A stretch of 64,000 bases of DNA from Bradyrhizobium australiense (lineage in GTDB: Bacteria > Pseudomonadota > Alphaproteobacteria > Rhizobiales > Xanthobacteraceae): the NCBI RefSeq assembly GCF_013114825.1, contig NZ_JAAVLX010000008.1, positions 1 to 64,000 on the forward strand. Reading direction: 5' to 3'. Shown piece by piece: positions 11,548-20,092 of this stretch (positions are counted from its first letter, which is position 1; each line of letters starts with the position of its first letter). Below the pieces are notes generated by a model. The model searched no databases and had not been told where the DNA came from. It worked only from the letters and a program-made list of their open reading frames with translations. Made by a program: the position numbers and the translations under genes.

Positions 11548-12828
11548 TCACTCGTACCGGAGCGCGTCGACGGGATCGAGGCGCGCGGCGCGCCAGGACG
11601 GATAGAGCGTCGCCAGGAACGACAGCGTCAGCGCCATGATCACCACCGCAGTGGTCTCGCCGAAATCGATCTCGGCCGGCAACCGGGAGAGGAAGTAGAG
11701 TTCCGGCGAGAACAATTCGGTGTTGGTCATCCAGGACAGGAATTGCCGGATCGATTCGATATTCAGGCAGATCAGCATGCCGACGAAAAATCCGGTCAGC
11801 GTGCCAACCACGCCGATCGCAGCGCCCGTGATCAGGAATATCCGCATAATCGAACCCTGCGAGGCGCCCATCGTGCGCAGGATGGCGATGTCCTGGCCCT
11901 TGTCCTTCACCAGCATGATAAGGCCGGAGACGATGTTGAGCGCGGCAACCAGCACGATCATGGTCAGGATCAAAAACATTACATTGCGTTCGACCTGAAG
12001 CGCGTTGAAGAAGGTCGAGTTGCGCTGCCGCCAGTCGACCAGGAACACCGGCCGCCCAGCAGCCTCCGTCACGCTCTTGCGGAACGCGTCGATTCGATCG
12101 GGATTGGTGGTGAATACCTCGATCGCGGTGACGTCGTCCTTGCGGTTGAAATAGGCCTGCGATTCCGGCAGCGGCATGAACACGAAGCTGGCGTCATATT
12201 CCGACATGCCGATCTCGAACACCGCCGCCACTTTGTAGGGTTTGATGCGCGGTGTCGTGCCCATCGGGGTCACCGCGCCCTTGGGCGCAACCAGCGTGAT
12301 GGTGTCGCCGGCATGCAGCGACAATTGATCGGCGAGCCGCCGTCCAATGATGACGCCCTGCCCCTCGTCAAACCCTTCCATCGTGCCTTGCTTGATGTTC
12401 TTGGCGATCGAGGTGAGGTTGTTCAGGTCCGCAGAGCGCATGCCGCGTACCAGCACACCGGCGGCGTTGAAGGCTGAGGAGGCCAGCGCCTGACCGTCCA
12501 CGACCGGGGCGGCAAGGCGGATGCCGTCAACTTGGCTGATGCGCTCGGCGACGTCCTTCCAGTCGGTCAGCGGCGATTCCAGCGGCTGCACCAAAAGATG
12601 ACCGTTGAGCCCTAGGATCTTGTCCAAGAGTTCCTTGCGAAAGCCGTTCATCACGGCCATCACGATGATCAGCGTGGCGACGCCGAGCATGATGCCGAGG
12701 AACGAAAAGCCGGCGATGACGGAAATGAAGCCTTCCTTGCGACGGGCCCGCAAGTAACGCCCGGACAACAGCCATTCGAAGGGCGCAAAAGGCGGGGTTC
12801 GGGCTGTCTCGTTCATGGTCTCATCCAT
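11548..12828 (-). CDS. Lipoprotein-releasing ABC transporter permease (LolC/E type)
   Basis: 426 residues. One N-terminal transmembrane helix (ISVIAGFSFLGIMLGVATLI) is followed by a large periplasmic domain and three C-terminal helices, with the family ending PVDALRYE. This is the LolC/LolE/MacB fold that extracts lipoproteins from the inner membrane. Alphaproteobacteria often encode a single hybrid permease, so C versus E cannot be assigned. It shares an operon with lolD, and proS lies 69 bases upstream. Confidence 0.92.
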   Translation of the reverse strand: MDETMNETARTPPFAPFEWLLSGRYLRARRKEGFISVIAGFSFLGIMLGVATLIIVMAVMNGFRKELLDKILGLNGHLLVQPLESPLTDWKDVAERISQVDGIRLAAPVVDGQALASSAFNAAGVLVRGMRSADLNNLTSIAKNIKQGTMEGFDEGQGVIIGRRLADQLSLHAGDTITLVAPKGAVTPMGTTPRIKPYKVAAVFEIGMSEYDASFVFMPLPESQAYFNRKDDVTAIEVFTTNPDRIDAFRKSVTEAAGRPVFLVDWRQRNSTFFNALQVERNVMFLILTMIVLVAALNIVSGLIMLVKDKGQDIAILRTMGASQGSIMRIFLITGAAIGVVGTLTGFFVGMLICLNIESIRQFLSWMTNTELFSPELYFLSRLPAEIDFGETTAVVIMALTLSFLATLYPSWRAARLDPVDALRYE

Positions 12829-12897
12829 TACTCGATAATCCCATGATTCGGGCCAAATGTGGCCGTATTGGCCAACATATCAGCCGCGGTGGATATC

Positions 12898-14217
12898 TTA
12901 TCCCGCGATCTTCGCCACCACTTCGACTGGGCTGAGATTCTCGCGCGCGCCGTCGCTGCGCCGCTTGATCTCGAGCTTGCCCTCGGCGAGTCCTTTCGGC
13001 CCGACCAGAATTTGCCAGGGGATGCCGATCAGGTCGGCGGCGGCGAATTTCGCGCCGGCGCGCTGGTCGGTATCGTCATAGAGCACGTCGACGTCCTTTG
13101 CCTGAAGCTCGCGATAGAGCTTCTCGCAGGCGCCGTCGACCGCAGCATCCCCCTGCTTCAGGTTCAAGATCACGGCCGTGAACGGCGCCACCGCCTCCGG
13201 CCACTTGATGCCGGCATCGTCGTGACAGGCCTCGATGATGGCGCCGACCAGCCGCGAGACGCCGACGCCGTAGGAGCCGCCATGGATCGGTACGTCGACG
13301 CCGTCGGGACCGGCGACCAGCGCCTTCATCGCATCGGAATATTTGGTGCCGAAATAGAAGATCTGGCCGACCTCGATGCCGCGCGTGTTGACGCGCTTGT
13401 CGGCCGGCACCTCGCGCTCGTAACGCGCGGCATCGTGGACGTCCTCGGTCGCGGCATAGACCGACGTCCATTGCTTGATGATGTCAGTCAGATCGCCGTC
13501 GTAATCGACATCGTCAGGCGGGATCGGCAAGTTCAGCACGTCGCTATTGCAGAACACACCGGACTCGCCGGTTTCCGCGAGCACGATGAATTCGTGGCTG
13601 AGATCGCCGCCGATCGGCCCGGTCTCGGCGCGCATCGGGATTGCCTTCAATCCCATCCGCGCGAAGGTGCGCAGGTAAGCGACGAACATCCGGTTATAGG
13701 AACGGCGCGCCGCCGCCTCGTCGATGTCGAAGGAGTACGCATCCTTCATCAGGAACTCGCGGCCGCGCATTACGCCGAAGCGCGGGCGCTGCTCGTCGCG
13801 GAACTTCCACTGGATGTGGTAGAGATTGAGCGGCAGGTTTCTGTAGGATTTGACGTAGGCACGAAAGATCTCGGTGATCATTTCCTCATTGGTCGGCCCA
13901 TAGAGCAGTTCGCGCTTGTGGCGATCGGCGATGCGCAGCATCTCCGGACCATAGGCGTCGTAGCGCCCGCTCTCGCGCCAGAGGTCGGCGAGCTGCAACG
14001 TCGGCATCAAGAGTTCCAGCGCGCCGGCGCGGTCCTGTTCCTCGCGAACGATCTGCTCGATCTTCTTCAAAACCCGGAAACCGAGCGGCAGCCACGCGTA
14101 AATGCCGGCCGCCTCCTGCCGCATCATGCCCGCGCGCAGCATCAGCCGATGCGAGACGATCTCCGCCTCTTTCGGATTTTCTTTCAGGATGGGTAGAAAA
14201 AACCGCGACAACCGCAT
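12898..14217 (-). CDS. proS: Prolyl-tRNA synthetase, short type without editing insertion
   Basis: 439 residues of class II synthetase. Motif 2 is in KFRDEQRPRFGVMRGREFLM, motif 3 in GSYGVGVSRLVGAII, and the C-terminal anticodon-binding domain in FTAVILNLKQGD to VGPKGLAEGKLEIKRR. The proofreading INS domain that lengthens the E. coli-type enzyme (about 570 residues) is absent, as in other alphaproteobacteria, so alanyl-tRNAPro would need trans editing. It charges tRNAPro with proline in the cytoplasm. Confidence 0.96.
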   Translation of the reverse strand: MRLSRFFLPILKENPKEAEIVSHRLMLRAGMMRQEAAGIYAWLPLGFRVLKKIEQIVREEQDRAGALELLMPTLQLADLWRESGRYDAYGPEMLRIADRHKRELLYGPTNEEMITEIFRAYVKSYRNLPLNLYHIQWKFRDEQRPRFGVMRGREFLMKDAYSFDIDEAAARRSYNRMFVAYLRTFARMGLKAIPMRAETGPIGGDLSHEFIVLAETGESGVFCNSDVLNLPIPPDDVDYDGDLTDIIKQWTSVYAATEDVHDAARYEREVPADKRVNTRGIEVGQIFYFGTKYSDAMKALVAGPDGVDVPIHGGSYGVGVSRLVGAIIEACHDDAGIKWPEAVAPFTAVILNLKQGDAAVDGACEKLYRELQAKDVDVLYDDTDQRAGAKFAAADLIGIPWQILVGPKGLAEGKLEIKRRSDGARENLSPVEVVAKIAG

Positions 14218-14364
14218 GGGACAACTCGAGGAATCAGTGGGCTACCGGAAGAGGTGCAGTGAAAGCGGATCGGGTACGAAAACACAAGGCCGGAGCCCGC
14301 GAAAAAGCCGCTGAAAACGCGGATTTCTAGGCCGTTTTGCCGGTGAAATTGTTAGTTTTCCAAT

Positions 14365-14402
14365 CGTAGGATGGGGCGGAGCGAAGCGATACCCATTCTA
14401 CG
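14365..14402. repeat. Short palindromic element downstream of the PCu(A)C gene
   Basis: CGTAGGATGGG (14365-14375) and CCCATTCTACG (14392-14402) are near-perfect inverted arms around a short GC-rich centre. The GTAGGATGGG...CCCA...CTACG pattern resembles a dispersed Bradyrhizobium intergenic repeat known to me from memory. It lies 22 bases past the stop of the PCu(A)C gene and may serve as a transcript 3' end. Confidence 0.6.
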
Positions 14403-14423
14403 AAATCCCCCGCAAGCCGCTCC

Positions 14424-14930
14424 TTACTTCTTCATGCCGGAATGATCGTGCTTCGTTTCACCTCCAGCCGGGCCCTTCGCACCGACACCCTGCACGTCGA
14501 GCGACAACGTCACCTTCCCCGCCTTCTCGAATTCGAGGGTGACCGGCACCTTGTCGCCCTGCTTGAACGGCTGCTTGAGATCCATCAGCATCAGATGATG
14601 GCCGCCTGGCGCGAGCTTGACGGTCTTGCCCGGCTCGATCGGCAGCCCCTTGTCGAGCGGCCGCATCGTCATGACGCCGTTGTTCATGGCCATCTCGTGA
14701 ACTTCGACCTTGCCGATATTTTCGCCGGAGCCGCCAACGAGCTTATCCGGTGCACTGCCCTTATTCTCGACGGTGAGGTATCCGCCGGCGATTTTTGCAC
14801 CGCTCGGCGTGGCGCGGCTCCAAGCCTGCGTAATGACGAGGTCGCCGGCCTTGACCTCCTGGGCGTGCGCAGGCGCGCCCAGCAAAGCAAACAGGGTGGC
14901 GAAGGCCAATAATGGCAAGACAGGTTTCAT
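14424..14930 (-). CDS. Periplasmic copper chaperone PCu(A)C
   Basis: 168 residues: signal peptide (cut after AHA), then the PCu(A)C domain with the Cu(I) ligand set H-x11-M ... HHLMLM (VHEMAMNNGVMTM, then PGGHHLMLMDL). The C-terminal tail KHDHSGMKK adds further His/Met ligands. PCu(A)C delivers copper to the CuA centre of cytochrome oxidase; the Bradyrhizobium homologue is PcuC. It is the last gene of a five-gene minus-strand cluster with a TlpA-like protein, a BNR protein, a TonB receptor and DUF2946. Confidence 0.93.
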   Translation of the reverse strand: MKPVLPLLAFATLFALLGAPAHAQEVKAGDLVITQAWSRATPSGAKIAGGYLTVENKGSAPDKLVGGSGENIGKVEVHEMAMNNGVMTMRPLDKGLPIEPGKTVKLAPGGHHLMLMDLKQPFKQGDKVPVTLEFEKAGKVTLSLDVQGVGAKGPAGGETKHDHSGMKK

Positions 14931-15037
14931 CGGATGTCTTTCGATTTATGAAGTACGGCCGGCGCCGGACGACCGAGGCCGCCGTTGGATTAACTTGAGA
15001 ATACAACGTTCGTGTTCACAATGGCGGGATTGCGCCA

Positions 15038-15538
15038 TTATTTGCTCGTGGCCGTTTGCTGAAACAACCATTTTTCGAGGTCCGGTATTTCTGCCGAACC
15101 TTCGATCGTGGTGACGGTTCCGTCCCGCCCGATCAGAAGCGTGCGCGGGATATCACCCTGCCAGGCGGGATCGATCTCGAACCGGAGGCGTTCGACAAAG
15201 CCATCGCTGAAGATCCAGTTCTCTGCCGATGCAAGCCCTGCCTTCTCCAGCATCGCACGCGTTGCGCTGTCCAGATTCGGGACCAGATCGGCGCTGATCA
15301 TCACGACGTCGACCTCGGAATGGTCCTTCATGAATTGTCCGAGCAGCGGCAATTCCACCTTGCAAGGACCGCAGGTGACGCCCCAGAAATGCACCAGCGT
15401 CGGACGTCCGGCATGCGAATGCCGCACGTCCTGCCAGCTTCCTCGCACGAACGGCTTGAGCTCGGACGGCGTCTCTGCTCCGGGCGCGGCACCGAGACAC
15501 GCGATGAGGAATGTGGCGGCGAGCAGGAAGTGTTTCAT
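15038..15538 (-). CDS. TlpA-like periplasmic thioredoxin
   Basis: 166 residues with a signal peptide (MKHFLLAATFLIACLGAAPG) and a thioredoxin fold carrying CGPC in GVTCGPCKVELPLL and the cis-Pro loop GDIPRTLLIG. TlpA/ResA-type proteins reduce CuA-site cysteines or copper chaperones in the periplasm, which fits its position just upstream of the PCu(A)C gene. Its ATG overlaps the stop of the BNR-protein gene (ATGA), indicating translational coupling. Confidence 0.9.
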   Translation of the reverse strand: MKHFLLAATFLIACLGAAPGAETPSELKPFVRGSWQDVRHSHAGRPTLVHFWGVTCGPCKVELPLLGQFMKDHSEVDVVMISADLVPNLDSATRAMLEKAGLASAENWIFSDGFVERLRFEIDPAWQGDIPRTLLIGRDGTVTTIEGSAEIPDLEKWLFQQTATSK

Positions 15539-16749
15539 GATCTGTCTCCGATCGGCAGAAGACGATAGCCGTCGGCCTTGGTCATCCAGGAAAGGTAGAC
15601 CTTCTGCCCGTCGCTGACCAATAGCGGGTGGTCGGAGGTGTCAGTCGTCGTGGCGATCGCGACCGGCCTTGACCAGCTCCTGCCCTCATCATGCGAAGTC
15701 ATCGCATTGACTGCGGTCTTCTCGCCGTCGAACTCTTTCCAGACCATGGTGGCGCCGCGCGGGCCGGCAAGCACGTACGGCCGCGTGGGATTGCGGTCGG
15801 AACGTCCCAGCGGAAGCGGATCGGAAAACGTGCGGCCTTCGTCCTGCGAGCGGGCGTAGAACAGCCCCTTGCGGGCCTTGCCGTTGGTGTACCAGGTCGC
15901 GTGGTAAGTGCCTGCGGGCGAAATTGAAAGGCTCGGTCCATGGTGCGGGCACGCGGCAATCTGCCAGTCGTCGGTGCTGACGCGGCGAACCTCGCCCGGT
16001 GTCGCCGGATCGGCGAACGTCATGATCGCGTGATCCCGCACGCCACCTTCGAAAATGTTCCTGAACATCACCACGGGATGGCCTGGGCCTGCGAACGCCA
16101 GGCCAAGCCGACAGCATTCGCAGGTGTTGTCGGCTGCCAGGCGCGTCTCGGAATAGGTCGCACCGCCGTCCTTCGATGACGCGAAGAACAGCCCTGCGCC
16201 TTCGTATTTCCTGCCCTCCTCACGCGCAGGCACCCGGTTGCGCTTGTCGATCCAGGCCGCAAACACCGAACCATCAGCATCAAGATCAATTGCCACGAAG
16301 CGCTGACTCTCGTTGCTCGACGTGATCGGCTGCGGCTCGGCAAAGCTTTGACCGCCATCGGCCGACCTTGTGGTCAGCACCTGGCCGTTGAAGGCCTTGT
16401 TCCTGAAGCGCGAAAACGCCAGCGCAATGCCGCCGTTCTTGTCGACGACGATCTGGGGACGGGCGTCCGGACCCCAATCGAGGTCGAGCTTTTCCTTGGT
16501 CACCTGAACCGGCGTCGAAAAGCTGCGTCCCTCATCCTTCGAACTCGCCACCGATATCTGGCCCCCCGCCATCCAAGCGAGCCACAGCGTGCCATCCGGC
16601 GCGAAGGCCGGCGTGACCTTCGACGCGCAGCGCAAGATGACCTCCTCGCACGCCGCTTCCGAGGCATGCTGATGATGGGCCATTTGCGCGTTCGCTGCGG
16701 TTTGGCAAAGCGAGAAGGCGAGCGTCGCGAGCAGACTCATTCGCAGCAT
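15535..16749 (-). CDS. BNR/Asp-box repeat (sialidase-fold) exported protein of a copper cluster
   Basis: 404 residues from the ATG at 16749 (AGGAG upstream; an in-frame start at 16776 would overlap the receptor gene). A signal peptide is followed by MAHHQHASEAACEEVILRC and then a beta-propeller with at least five Asp-boxes (SKDEGRSF, SADGGQSF, SKDGGATY, SQDEGRTF, SHDEGRSW). The His/Cys-rich N-terminus and an internal CECC motif are unusual for sialidases and suggest metal binding rather than sugar cleavage. It sits between the TonB receptor and TlpA-like genes. A role in copper capture is inferred. Confidence 0.82.
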   Translation of the reverse strand: MLRMSLLATLAFSLCQTAANAQMAHHQHASEAACEEVILRCASKVTPAFAPDGTLWLAWMAGGQISVASSKDEGRSFSTPVQVTKEKLDLDWGPDARPQIVVDKNGGIALAFSRFRNKAFNGQVLTTRSADGGQSFAEPQPITSSNESQRFVAIDLDADGSVFAAWIDKRNRVPAREEGRKYEGAGLFFASSKDGGATYSETRLAADNTCECCRLGLAFAGPGHPVVMFRNIFEGGVRDHAIMTFADPATPGEVRRVSTDDWQIAACPHHGPSLSISPAGTYHATWYTNGKARKGLFYARSQDEGRTFSDPLPLGRSDRNPTRPYVLAGPRGATMVWKEFDGEKTAVNAMTSHDEGRSWSRPVAIATTTDTSDHPLLVSDGQKVYLSWMTKADGYRLLPIGDRS

Positions 16750-16772
16750 GGCTTTACTCCTGTGTTGTCCGA

Positions 16773-19160
16773 TCATTTGAACGCCAGTTTCATTCCGGCG
16801 ATGAACGCGCGCGGCGAACCGGCGTAGATCGAGCCGGTGGTGTTCGCCAGTACGCTGGCGGGATTCTGGATACCGCCTGCCGTCACCGAGTTTGCGATGT
16901 TGTTCGCGGAAGCCACATAGGTCCGGTCAAACACGTTCCTGACCTCGACATACATGCTCAACGACTTGAAGTAATCGGACACGAGATCGGACTTGTAGTG
17001 AACGTTGAGATTGACCAGTTCGTAACCGGGCGCCTTCAGGAGATTGGCGTTGTCCATGTAGAACGAGTCCTTCCACTGGACCTCGACAAACGCTCCGAGC
17101 CCTGCAAGCGGCCCCCACATCTGTTCATAACCAAGACGCGCCGTCAGTTCATTCGGCGAGATGCCGGGAATCTTGTTGCCTGCCCGGTTGAAGCTGAAGA
17201 TCGCGCCGTTGACGATATTCTCGGTGTACTGGGTATAAACCTCATCGAGATAGGTGTACGCCGCGGTAAATCGCCAGCCCGGCTGGAACTGCCAATCGGC
17301 AGCCAGCTCGACGCCGCGATGCTCCGATCTCGGCGCATTGAACGTGTAGCTCGCATTGGGCGCGCCGACCTGGGTCGCCTGGGTGACCAGCTCGTCCTTG
17401 AAGAACTCGTAGAATCCCGTCGCGCTGAATTTGAGCGTGTTGTTTGGCGTCCAGTCGAAGCCAAGATCGTAGCCGATGTTCTTCTGGGTCCTTAGCTGCG
17501 TATTGTTGCCGTTCGTACCATCTGAGAGAACGAAGAGATTTCCGATCTGTGGCGTGCCGTATCCGGTGGCGACGCGCGCGCGGAACAGCCATTCGGGATT
17601 CAGCTTGTAGAGCAGCGCCAGCTCGGGCGCGGTGTTCTGGAATTGCCGTTCGGCGGTCGTCGGCGTGATCGTCGGCATCGGAACCGGCGAATTTCCGTAA
17701 CCATAGGCGGAATTGATCCCCTTCAGATGCGTGGTTTCCCATCCGATGCCGGCAATGGCGGTCAGTTGCGGCGTCAGCTTCAATTCCTCGCGGGCGCGAA
17801 CGCCGTAATTGGTGGTGTCGCTCCAGGTATTGCTTTGAAGAAGGCCGAGCTGCGCGTTGCCTCCCGGCATGACGTTGCGTGTGTCGCTCGACGCGGTCAG
17901 CGTGTTGTAGAACGCGCCGAAGTACGTCGTCGATTCCACGCCTAGGATTTCGCCGCGCTTGGTTACATCGCTCATATAGTTGTAGGAGGGGAAATCGCCG
18001 ATGGCGCTGGTAGCGCCGGTCGGTTGATTGATGTTGCGATCGTCGAACACAAACTGGTTGCGCCAGGTGGTCGTGTTGTCGAAGTCGTGCTCCCATCTGC
18101 CGCCGACGATGGTGCGGCGATCCTCGCGGCCGAGCCCGGCCTGCACGGCGGTGACCGGAGTCCTTGTACCGTTGAAGCCGTTGTTGAAGAGGGGAACTGA
18201 GGCGCAGCCGGTAACGCCGGCCATATCGCACCCCGCCTGGAAGGGATTCTGATGGTACTGGTTCAGCGACAGCCGGAGCGGCAGCCGTGTGTCGAGATTG
18301 TTGTTGATGAACTTGACCGTGAAGCGATCGTCAGGCGTCACGTGCAAGGTGCCGAGGAAATTCACGGTCTGGGTATTGAACCAGCTATTGCCGATAAATC
18401 CGTCGCCGCGCGCGTCACTGACAAACAGCGAGCCTTCGAAATTGCCGACCTTTTTGCCCGCGGCGAGATAGTTGTTGAGATAGCCGAAGCTGCCGCCATC
18501 GACGCCGTACTCGACGCCGTCGATCGTACCGCCCGGGCGGGTGCGGAAATTGAGCGCGCCGCCGGTCGCGTAATTGCCGTAGAGCGCGGACGACGGACCG
18601 CGGATGACATCGATCGCGCTATAGGCGCGCGGATCGATCAGGTCGCTCCGGGAAAGTCCGTCCGGCTGCGTGACCGGAAAACCATCCTCGAAGATCACAA
18701 CGTTGCGAATGCCGAAGCCGTTGCGGGCGTTGGAGCCGCGGATAGAGATGCCGATGTCGCGCGGACCGTTGCCCTGCTTGACCGATATGCCGGGGCTGTC
18801 GCGCAGCACGTCGGCGACGGAGAACGACGGCCGGTTGTCGAACCGGCTGCGGTCGACCGTCGTCTGGGTCTGACCGGCGGGCGCCTGGTAAAGGATCGCC
18901 CGCGCCACGCTGGGCGTAATACCGGAAGTCAGGGAGGCAGCCGTTGGCGCAATGGCCGAAGCTGGCCGCGCCTGCGACCTGGCGGTCGAACGAACCACCG
19001 GCTTCCGGGTCGCGGGTTTGGCCGCAGCGGTCCGCGGCGCGTCAACCGTCACGGCCGGCAGGCTTTGACTGGCCGTCTGCGCCATTGTCACCGAAGGGAA
19101 CGCCAACACGCTGCAAAGTGCGAGCGTGCTCACCCCGGCACGGGCACGATAACGAAACAT
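16773..19160 (-). CDS. TonB-dependent outer-membrane receptor, probably for a copper ligand
   Basis: 795 residues: signal peptide (cut after TMA), a Pro/Ala/Arg-rich linker, then a plug domain (FSVADVLRDSPGISVKQGNG, IRGSNARNGFGIRNVVIFED, YSAIDVIRGPSSALYGNYAT) and a 22-strand-type barrel ending PRAFIAGMKLAFK. Such receptors import scarce metal complexes using TonB energy. Clustering with DUF2946, PCu(A)C and a thioredoxin points to copper, as for PcuB of Bradyrhizobium. Specificity is inferred from context only. Confidence 0.9.
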   Translation of the reverse strand: MFRYRARAGVSTLALCSVLAFPSVTMAQTASQSLPAVTVDAPRTAAAKPATRKPVVRSTARSQARPASAIAPTAASLTSGITPSVARAILYQAPAGQTQTTVDRSRFDNRPSFSVADVLRDSPGISVKQGNGPRDIGISIRGSNARNGFGIRNVVIFEDGFPVTQPDGLSRSDLIDPRAYSAIDVIRGPSSALYGNYATGGALNFRTRPGGTIDGVEYGVDGGSFGYLNNYLAAGKKVGNFEGSLFVSDARGDGFIGNSWFNTQTVNFLGTLHVTPDDRFTVKFINNNLDTRLPLRLSLNQYHQNPFQAGCDMAGVTGCASVPLFNNGFNGTRTPVTAVQAGLGREDRRTIVGGRWEHDFDNTTTWRNQFVFDDRNINQPTGATSAIGDFPSYNYMSDVTKRGEILGVESTTYFGAFYNTLTASSDTRNVMPGGNAQLGLLQSNTWSDTTNYGVRAREELKLTPQLTAIAGIGWETTHLKGINSAYGYGNSPVPMPTITPTTAERQFQNTAPELALLYKLNPEWLFRARVATGYGTPQIGNLFVLSDGTNGNNTQLRTQKNIGYDLGFDWTPNNTLKFSATGFYEFFKDELVTQATQVGAPNASYTFNAPRSEHRGVELAADWQFQPGWRFTAAYTYLDEVYTQYTENIVNGAIFSFNRAGNKIPGISPNELTARLGYEQMWGPLAGLGAFVEVQWKDSFYMDNANLLKAPGYELVNLNVHYKSDLVSDYFKSLSMYVEVRNVFDRTYVASANNIANSVTAGGIQNPASVLANTTGSIYAGSPRAFIAGMKLAFK

Positions 19161-19255
19161 GAATAATTCCTGACGCCAACTCTTTGGCTGGCTTGCTCAA
19201 TTGAACGAACTGGCACGACCGCGGGCCGCACCGGTTGACGAAGGTCAAGTGAGGT

Positions 19256-19630
19256 TCAGGAAATGAAGGGAGGCGCGCGCGCCTGCGCTTGCGAACCGGC
19301 GCGGGAAGCGAACCGCTCGGGGTCAAACTCGATCCAGACCACGCGCTCGGGCTGGCGACCAATCGCGATGATGTCGGATGTCTGCGGCGTGTCGACCGGC
19401 GCGCCGGTCTGCAGCATGTTGCACACCGAACAGCATCCGTCATGGGCGCGGTGGCCGGCCTGATCGGACTGCCCGGCACCGGGCGCGCCATTGCCGTGGC
19501 AGATCACGGCGCCGGCGAGCGGGTCGGCGCTTGCGATGCTCGCGGCCCAGCATGCGCCGATCGGTGCAAAAATCTGCACCACCAGGGCAATCAGGACAAT
19601 TGGCAGAAAATTCTTCAGCCGCCGGCGCAT
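19256..19630 (-). CDS. DUF2946 family protein, first gene of the copper cluster
   Basis: 124 residues with an N-terminal membrane/signal segment (FLPIVLIALVVQIFAPIGAC) and a His/Cys-rich centre (ICHGNGAPG, then GHRAHDGCCSVC). The HxxxDGCCSVC-like pattern is characteristic of DUF2946 proteins, which commonly accompany TonB receptors in copper regulons. It lies 95 bases upstream of the receptor gene on the same strand and is likely the leading gene of the operon. Periplasmic metal binding is inferred from the residues. Confidence 0.82.
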   Translation of the reverse strand: MRRRLKNFLPIVLIALVVQIFAPIGACWAASIASADPLAGAVICHGNGAPGAGQSDQAGHRAHDGCCSVCNMLQTGAPVDTPQTSDIIAIGRQPERVVWIEFDPERFASRAGSQAQARAPPFIS

Positions 19631-19904
19631 CGCAAACCCATCCGCTTCAGACCTTAATCACTACAGGAGTCCGAAGTCGAGATCAGGTTCCCGGAACTAT
19701 GTTGCAGCTTCAGGGACTAAATCCGGCGAAAAGCGATGCGTTTTGCAGCATTTGGTGGGCGCCCTACTATAATACCAAGCCTCGGGCGAATGGCAGCTAA
19801 ATCCACAACCACTAGTCGCAAATTCCCAATCATTTCGCAGAGTGCTGGAATTTTGAACAAACGTTGCCGAAAATGGTGACAAGACGAAAAAGATGGTCTA
19901 CCAA

Positions 19905-20072
19905 TCGAGGCTCAGGCTGGCCGAGAGGCAAAGCTTGGTGGTCCAAGTCTCGGGAGGAGCCCTGACGCGCACAAGCAGCGTCGCCTCGACAATCAAGAGC
20001 AAATCTCAATTTTCGGGGAAATTAAGGGTCGACACAATTTTTGAGCAGGGCTTGGTGCCCTGCTCTTTTTTT
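19905..20072 (+). ncRNA. Structured RNA with nested stems and terminator, upstream of globin gene (leader or sRNA)
   Basis: Four nested stems can be drawn. P1 pairs TCGAGGC (19905-19911) with GCCTCGA (19983-19989). P2 pairs CAGGCT (19913-19918) with AGCCCTG (19958-19964, one bulge). P3 pairs CCGAGA (19921-19926) with TCTCGG (19948-19953). P4 pairs CTTGG (19934-19938) with CCAAG (19943-19947). A perfect terminator follows at 20043-20072. The P2 3' strand AGCCCTG is also a perfect 7-base complement of CAGGGCT (20046-20052) in the terminator, so mutually exclusive folding is possible. A TATAAT lies at 19768-19773, but its -35 is poor. The globin ATG is 21 bases past the T run. I recognise no known RNA family. 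Confidence 0.6.
20043..20072 (+). terminator. Strong Rho-independent terminator just before the globin start codon
   Basis: GAGCAGGGC (20043-20051), a five-base loop and GCCCTGCTC (20057-20065) form a perfect nine-base-pair stem followed by seven T (20066-20072). It is oriented for plus-strand transcripts that begin somewhere between 19640 and 20040. Confidence 0.93.
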
Positions 20073-20092
20073 CGTGACCATCGCAAACGACA

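Noticed and set aside
12859..14196. 445-codon open frame on the plus strand
   Set aside because: Exactly antisense to proS, with no recognisable motif or ribosome site.
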